A stretch of DNA of 10,391 bases, taken from an uncultured Oribacterium sp. GTDB lineage: Bacteria; Bacillota; Clostridia; Lachnospirales; Lachnospiraceae. Positions 6,598 to 10,391 of this stretch are shown in pieces (position 1 is the first letter of the stretch; the number at the start of each line of letters is the position of its first letter). The stretch lies in NCBI GenBank assembly GCA_902485915.1, contig CABTMH010000069.1:1-10391 (forward strand). Direction: 5' to 3'. Both the position numbers and the translations under genes were made by a program. The notes under the pieces were generated by a model. It searched no databases. It worked only from the letters and a program-made list of their open reading frames with translations, and had not been told where the DNA came from.

Positions 6598-6700
6598 GTT
6601 CAGACAGGGGAACGGAGGGGCGGCAACGGAGGCACAGTACTCCGAGACCGGTGAAATCTAAGCCGGGGACCCTAAGCGGCACTAGGCCCTCTGCCTGAAC
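6598..6700 (-). ncRNA. Candidate branched structured RNA in the leader of the VWA gene
   Basis: The 134-bp gap between the LRR and VWA genes is almost filled by an inverted-repeat structure. A closing stem pairs 6687-6700 with 6598-6610 (GTTCAG/CTGAAC plus a GC-rich continuation, one bulge, one G-U). Inside are three small hairpins: CCTA/TAGG (6671-6686), CCGG/CCGG (6648-6666) and CGGAG/CTCCG (6627-6644). A direct repeat AACGGAGG (6611-6618 and 6625-6632) gives the last hairpin an alternative 3' partner. The layout resembles a four-way junction, but it is not a tRNA and I do not match it to a known family. It ends 11 nt before the VWA ribosome site. Cis-regulation or mRNA processing is an inference; chance folding of GC-rich DNA is the alternative. 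Confidence 0.4.
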
Positions 6701-6708
6701 TGTCACGA

Positions 6709-7800
6709 TTATAATTCGAACATCTCCGGTCCACTGCTTTCACCGTTTGCGAAATGCTTCCGATTGTAGTCCATGAGGAGGGCGGCGCTGGTGATGTCCT
6801 GCACTTCGGTACAGACATCGAGGGCCGGCTGGATGGCGTCCTCGAGGATGAGCTCATGAGTCACAAGGAAGCTGAGGCGCTCGGCGGTTCGTGTCGGGTC
6901 CTGCGGGATCCAGCGAAGCTCGCCTTCATGGCCGAAGCGCTCAGCGCGCTCGCCGCGCAGCATGCGCGGCAGGATCGTCGGGCTCTGCGCGCGGAGGTAG
7001 TCCTCGTACTGTGCACGGAACGCGGGTTCCAGACGATAGGGGTGCATCAGCCGACCGAAGGCAGCATTGACCGCACTCGCGGGCTCGTCGTAGGTGAAGC
7101 GCGGGAACTGGCGGTCGTAGCTCTGGAAATCGATGCCGGTCCGGGTGACGAGCTGGCGCGTCGCGTAGCCGGAGCCCTCGATGTGCTCATGGATCGCGCG
7201 GGCCATCGTGTCCTCCTGGAAGTTGTCGGCATAGGACGGGAAGGTCAGCGCCGCGGTCGCGTAGTAACGGCCATCCGCGCAGGACTGAAAAAGCGGCGTA
7301 GCGTCCGGCAGTGTCCGATGCGGTCCGGCACCAGACAGCTCCGCATCCCGGCCAGGCAGGAGGAAGTGCTCGTCTGCGCGGGGATGGGCCGGATCGACCG
7401 GAAAATGGATCGTCAGCGGGAGCATCGCGTCGCTGTCGCCGACGAGCTCCTTCAGAAGGCGGAAGTGGCCCGGGGTGTGGAGCGTGAGCTCGATGTCCTG
7501 GAGCTCGGGGCACTGGCGGAGCGCGCCGTCATAGTAATCGACGACGCTGTCGCTCAGCTTCACGTAGTGGAGATGGGCGCAGTTATGGAAGGCAAAGGAG
7601 CGGATACAGCGGATGCTCTCCGGAAGGATGACCTCTTCGAGGTCTGCGCGGGAGGCGAAGGCGCGGCCGGCGATTTCCTCGACCGGGATGTGATCCGCGG
7701 TTTCTGCCGGCACAAAAAGCGTCCGCACCGGGCCGTCATAGCCCGTCACGGACGCAAAGCTGCGATTTCGTTCGGTTTTGATTTCAAAAGTAAATGGCAT
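6709..7800 (-). CDS. BspA-type leucine-rich-repeat protein
   Basis: 363 aa from ATG 7800. An ATG at 7812 (four residues longer) is possible, but the GGA that could serve as a ribosome site directly abuts it, whereas it lies about 11 nt from 7800. Residues about 25-105 carry LRR_5/BspA-like repeats: IPVEEIAGRAFASRADLEEVILPESIRCIRSFAFHNCAHLHYVKLSDSV, cut here only by eye. Residues about 105-363 have no recognised catalytic motif; the end (ELILEDAIQPALDV, DITSAALLMDYNRKHF) looks like paired helices of an ankyrin-like kind. No signal peptide or anchor is seen, so it is probably cytoplasmic, unlike surface BspA proteins. Its place directly before the VWA and MoxR-type genes suggests a recruitment or substrate-binding role in that module (inference). 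Confidence 0.75.
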   Translation of the reverse strand: MPFTFEIKTERNRSFASVTGYDGPVRTLFVPAETADHIPVEEIAGRAFASRADLEEVILPESIRCIRSFAFHNCAHLHYVKLSDSVVDYYDGALRQCPELQDIELTLHTPGHFRLLKELVGDSDAMLPLTIHFPVDPAHPRADEHFLLPGRDAELSGAGPHRTLPDATPLFQSCADGRYYATAALTFPSYADNFQEDTMARAIHEHIEGSGYATRQLVTRTGIDFQSYDRQFPRFTYDEPASAVNAAFGRLMHPYRLEPAFRAQYEDYLRAQSPTILPRMLRGERAERFGHEGELRWIPQDPTRTAERLSFLVTHELILEDAIQPALDVCTEVQDITSAALLMDYNRKHFANGESSGPEMFEL

Positions 7801-7802
7801 AT

Positions 7803-7820
7803 ACGATATCATCCTATCGT
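7803..7820 (-). promoter_or_regulatory. Small hairpin holding the ribosome site of the LRR gene in its loop
   Basis: ACGATA and TATCGT (6 bp) flank the loop GGATGA just before ATG 7800; the loop contains the only plausible ribosome site and the alternative start ATG 7812. It may present or limit access to the site. Confidence 0.3.
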
Positions 7821-7849
7821 TTACGGTTCTTCTGTGCACGACGTTCGGC

Positions 7850-7872
7850 CTGCATCTGAAAATGCGATGCAG
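7850..7872. other. Hairpin in the SGNH-LRR intergenic gap
   Basis: CTGCATC and GATGCAG (7 bp) flank a 9-nt loop, with GGC/GCC able to extend it over a bulge. No T-run follows on the minus strand, so it is not a clear terminator. The rest of this 101-bp gap shows no promoter. Confidence 0.35.
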
Positions 7873-7901
7873 AAAGCCTGGACCGCTGATCTGCTGGAAG
7901 T

Positions 7902-8939
7902 TCAAACATGAACGCCGTGCGAGATCCAGAGTCCGGTCGTTTCGTAATTCGGGTACTTCTGACGGAGTTCTGCGAGGGCCGCTGCCTTCGAGGCGCGCTC
8001 GGCTGCCTGATACTCGGTGGCCTGCTGGAAGAGGCGGTTGTTTTCTGCCTGTACTTCCGGGGAAATCGGCTCGACCGGTGCCTCCACATATGTAGCGTTC
8101 CCCTGCAGCGCCTGAAGCACGAGCTGTGCGAGCTTTCCATACGCGGTGCCAGTGAGGTGCAGGCCGTCGCTGAGGTAGTCCTCCGGGTGACCGAGGAAGA
8201 GGTAGTACGGGTTGATTACGGTCGCCGGGAGCTGCTGCCCGAGGGTCATCACCGGCTGAATCGTCTGCTGGATCAGACCGAAGTGAAGGTCACGGGAGTC
8301 CGGCGCGATGATGAGATAGATCTTCGGATTCTTCTTCGTCTGACGGAAGCTGTCGATCAGCTCCCTGTACTGATTCTGGAAGTAGAGCGGCGTGAAGTTG
8401 TAGGCGCCGACATCATTGGACCCGAACATGAAAATCAGGATGTCAGCGTCGTACTGGATGGCCGCGCTGTAATCCTCGGTGTTCCGGTACTCGACCGGGC
8501 CGTCGTCGATGACGTAGCTCGAGGTATGGCCGAAGTTCCGCACCTCGTACTGCGCACCCAGCAGCTGCTGCAGCTGCGCCGGGTAGGACTGCGCGTCCTC
8601 GAGGAGATAGCCGCGTGTCAGCGAATCCCCGATACAGGCCACCTTCGTCTTCGTCGAAGCCGCACTGGTCTGAGATTTCGATGGCGCAGTGCCGGTAGTA
8701 GCGGTCCGGGAGGTCGATGGCGCAGTGCCGGTGGCAGCGGTCTGGGAAGTCGACGACGCAGTGTCGGCGGCAGCGGCCCGGGCGGTCGATGGCGTACCGG
8801 CAGTCGTCTGCGCACAGACGCTCATCGTGAAACCGAGGGTGAACAGGGCGCTGAGAAGAATACGTGACAGCACAGACTTAGTGATCGACTGCACGGGCAT
8901 ACTCTTCGTCATACGATACGATGGGTTCTTTCGTTTCAT
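7902..8939 (-). CDS. Secreted SGNH/GDSL-family hydrolase
   Basis: 345 aa. ATG 8939 has GAGG 5 nt upstream; an upstream in-frame start at 8963 is less well placed. Residues 1-43 form a long signal peptide (basic start, hydrophobic 23-41, likely cleavage after VCA at 41-43). Residues about 45-97 are a Thr/Ser/Ala linker with three 12-residue repeats. The SGNH domain follows: GDSLT (104-108, nucleophile Ser106), Gly137 in RNFG, GSND (173-176, Asn175), and Asp258/His261 in SDGLHL, so all four blocks are present. Family members are esterases or acyl hydrolases; here an extracellular carbohydrate or cell-envelope ester is likely, but the substrate is not readable. The C-terminus (about 290-330) is helical and charged. 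It lies 49 bp after lon with no promoter seen, so it may be co-transcribed. Confidence 0.88.
   Translation of the reverse strand: MKRKNPSYRMTKSMPVQSITKSVLSRILLSALFTLGFTMSVCAQTTAGTPSTARAAAADTASSTSQTAATGTAPSTSRTATTGTAPSKSQTSAASTKTKVACIGDSLTRGYLLEDAQSYPAQLQQLLGAQYEVRNFGHTSSYVIDDGPVEYRNTEDYSAAIQYDADILIFMFGSNDVGAYNFTPLYFQNQYRELIDSFRQTKKNPKIYLIIAPDSRDLHFGLIQQTIQPVMTLGQQLPATVINPYYLFLGHPEDYLSDGLHLTGTAYGKLAQLVLQALQGNATYVEAPVEPISPEVQAENNRLFQQATEYQAAERASKAAALAELRQKYPNYETTGLWISHGVHV
8680..8787 (-). repeat. 36-bp in-frame minisatellite in the SGNH linker (three units plus partial flanks)
   Basis: Units at 8680-8715, 8716-8751 and 8752-8787 differ by a few bases each; a partial unit follows from 8788. They encode the 12-residue Ser/Thr/Ala repeats (TAPSKSQTSAAS-like, TAPSTSRTATTG, TASSTSQTAATG) between signal peptide and catalytic domain. 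Such linkers are plausible O-glycosylation or spacer regions. Confidence 0.85.
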
Positions 8940-8969
8940 ACTATCCTCTTCTGATGGAATCACTTATGT

Positions 8970-9012
8970 TTCAGGATGCCGAGTGCGGTCAGCGCTTCAG
9001 GATGCCTAGTAC
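8970..9012 (-). repeat. 26-bp-period echo of the lon 3' end
   Basis: Bases 8996-9012, inside lon and encoding VLGIL-Lys, recur at 8970-8986 just past the lon stop with 15 of 17 matches. The second copy reads ALGILKHK-stop in another frame. Confidence 0.55.
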
Positions 9013-10391
9013 CCTCAGCACTTCTTCGATGCTTTCGACCGGGATGATCTCGAGTCGGTCGCGGACTTCGGCGGCGACGTCGCGGAGGTCGTCAATGTTC
9101 TCCTTCGGGATGAAAACCTTCTGGACGCCGGCGCGCTCTGCGGCCATGAGTTTCTCCGGGAGGCCGCCGATGGCGCTGACGGCGCCTTCGAGGGAAACCT
9201 CACCGGTCATGGCGATGTTCGGCGGTACCGGGATGCCGGTCACGAGGGAGGCGATGGCGGTCGTCATGGTGATGCCGGCCGACGGGCCGTCCTTCGGGGT
9301 CGAGCCGTCTGGTACGTGGATATGCAGGTCGTTCTTCTCGAAGAGCTCCGCCTGCTCCGGGAAGCGGGACTGCACGAGGGCCTGCGCGATGGCGCTAGAC
9401 TCCTTCATGACGTCGCCGAGCTGGCCGGTGATGATCGTCTTACCGCTGCCCTTCGTGAAGAGGCTTTCGATGTAGAGGATCTCGCCGCCGACCTGGGTCC
9501 AGGCGAGACCGGTGACGACGCCCGGCTGGGCAGCGGCCTTCACCTTATTATGCGGGAGGGCGTGCATGTCGAGGAAGTCGCGGAGGTTCTCGCTGGTCAC
9601 CTGGATGACCGGATGCTTCTCAGTAGTTTCGGTGGTCATCTCAGCATGGGACTCAGTCGAAGCAGCGATCGGCGTGCCCGCTTCCGGCTGCGAGACCGTG
9701 GTGGTTTCGGTGGTCATCTCAGCATGGGACTCTGTCGAAGCGGCGGTCTCCTCTGCCTGGATGTACTTCACCGCGGCGATACGACAGAGGGTGTCGAGGC
9801 GCTTCTTCAGGCCACGGACGCCACCTTCGCGCGTATAGTCCGAGATGATCGTGTCGAGGACGTCATCCGTGAGCGCCACATCGCCCTCTGCGAGGCCGAC
9901 GTTCTTCAGGGCCTTCGGGAAGAGGTGACGCTTCGCGATCTCGAGCTTCTCGCTCGGGGTGTAGCCCTGGAACTCGATGACCTCCATACGGTTCAGCAGC
10001 GGAGACGGGATCGTATCGAGGGTGTTCGCCGTGCAGACGAAGAACACGTCACTGAGATCATACGGTACGTTCATGTAGTGATCGGTGAAGGTGCTGTTCT
10101 GCTCCGGATCGAGGACCTCGAGGAGGGCGCTCGCCGGATCACCGTTAAAGGAGCTCGAGAGCTTATCGATCTCATCGAGCACCATGACCGGGTTCGACAC
10201 GCCGGCCTTCGCGATGCCATCCATGATACGGCCCGGCATCGCCCCGATGTAGGTACGGCGGTGGCCACGGATATCCGCTTCATCACGTACGCCACCGAGG
10301 GAAACGCGCACGTACTTGCGGTGCAGTGCCTTCGCGATGGACCGGCCGATCGAGGTCTTACCGGTACCCGGGGCCCCGACGAAGACGAGGA
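8989..10391 (-). CDS. lon: ATP-dependent Lon protease, C-terminal 466 residues (partial at the window edge)
   Basis: The frame is open from base 10389 to the TGA at 8991-8989; the N-terminal substrate-binding domain lies outside the window. Using visible numbering: Walker A GAPGTGKT (5-12, usual GPPGVGKT), Lon signature segment SLGGVRDEADIRGHRRTYIG with later GAMPG, Walker B VLDEID (70-75), sensor and arginine region PSPLLNRMEVIE, then the protease domain with catalytic Ser370 in DGPSAG and Lys413 in IGGLPEK. The residue two before the catalytic Lys is Pro, where E. coli Lon has Lys. Both catalytic dyad residues and ATPase motifs are intact, so it should degrade misfolded and regulatory proteins in the cytoplasm. 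Residues about 212-257, between the AAA+ alpha-domain and protease domain, are an unusual Thr/Glu-rich insert with a repeated 15-residue block. First visible gene of the run leading to the MoxR-type gene. Confidence 0.95.
   Translation of the reverse strand, partial: LVFVGAPGTGKTSIGRSIAKALHRKYVRVSLGGVRDEADIRGHRRTYIGAMPGRIMDGIAKAGVSNPVMVLDEIDKLSSSFNGDPASALLEVLDPEQNSTFTDHYMNVPYDLSDVFFVCTANTLDTIPSPLLNRMEVIEFQGYTPSEKLEIAKRHLFPKALKNVGLAEGDVALTDDVLDTIISDYTREGGVRGLKKRLDTLCRIAAVKYIQAEETAASTESHAEMTTETTTVSQPEAGTPIAASTESHAEMTTETTEKHPVIQVTSENLRDFLDMHALPHNKVKAAAQPGVVTGLAWTQVGGEILYIESLFTKGSGKTIITGQLGDVMKESSAIAQALVQSRFPEQAELFEKNDLHIHVPDGSTPKDGPSAGITMTTAIASLVTGIPVPPNIAMTGEVSLEGAVSAIGGLPEKLMAAERAGVQKVFIPKENIDDLRDVAAEVRDRLEIIPVESIEEVLRVLGILKR
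9623..9745 (-). repeat. 78-bp-period direct repeat inside lon
   Basis: Bases 9623-9667 and 9701-9745 match at 42 of 45 positions. The period of 78 bp keeps frame and duplicates AASTESHAEMTTETT, with TVSQPEAGTPI between the copies. Confidence 0.9.

Noticed and set aside
5165..6661. 498-codon open frame on the plus strand
   Set aside because: It is antisense to the VWA gene, which has recognisable MIDAS motifs and a strong ribosome site. GC-rich coding DNA commonly leaves the opposite strand open.
6598..6700. tRNA, because of the cloverleaf-like layout
   Set aside because: The arms do not have tRNA lengths; no T-arm consensus, anticodon-loop pattern or CCA-type end is seen.
6754..7911. 385-codon open frame on the plus strand
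   Set aside because: Antisense to the LRR gene; composition is dominated by Arg, Val and Glu with no recognisable domain.
8680..8787. Possible CRISPR array because of 36-bp units
   Set aside because: The units are contiguous with no unique spacers and lie in frame inside a coding sequence.
7908..8867. 319-codon open frame on the plus strand
   Set aside because: Antisense to the SGNH hydrolase, whose four catalytic blocks are clear; the plus frame ends in a repetitive stretch that only mirrors the minisatellite.

Overview
The window reads as a chromosomal segment of a fairly GC-rich Bacillota (Clostridia, perhaps Lachnospiraceae-like). This rests on gene content (lipoprotein solute-binding protein, short uridine-kinase-family protein, MoxR/DUF2201-type pair, BspA-type leucine-rich repeats), GGAG-type ribosome sites and a TTGACA-N17-TACAAT promoter. 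The lineage is inferred, not proven. Every convincing gene is on the minus strand, so transcription runs from high to low coordinates.

Right part (10391 to 3342, in transcription order): the C-terminal two thirds of a Lon protease (cut by the window edge); a secreted SGNH/GDSL hydrolase 49 bp later; a leucine-rich-repeat protein; a VWA-like protein of the DUF2201 type; and a MoxR-type AAA+ ATPase whose start lies 2 bp past the VWA stop codon. No clear promoter separates these five genes, and a long hairpin at 3234-3269 is the likely terminator. The last three look like a MoxR-VWA remodelling module with an LRR partner. A compact, branched inverted-repeat structure (6598-6700) fills the gap between the LRR and VWA genes.

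Left part: a uridine-kinase-family P-loop kinase has its own strong promoter and a leader of about 180 nt. Next comes a lipoprotein that joins a sugar-type solute-binding domain to a 5'-nucleotidase C-terminal-like domain, also with its own promoter. The last 83 bases hold the first 27 codons of another exported or membrane protein whose hydrophobic core is ten CTC leucine codons in a row. A 25-bp motif occurs in the same orientation upstream of both left-part promoters.

A recurring theme is short tandem duplication. It appears as a CTC triplet tract in a signal sequence, a 79-bp duplication of the solute-binding protein's 3' end, a 36-bp minisatellite in the SGNH linker, a 78-bp-period repeat in a Lon insert, and a 26-bp-period echo of the Lon 3' end. 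The least ordinary items are the branched intergenic structure, the degenerate HExxH site (HILLH) in the VWA protein, the solute-binding/5'-nucleotidase-C fusion, and the duplicated gene tails. No CRISPR array, rRNA, tRNA or insertion sequence was recognised.
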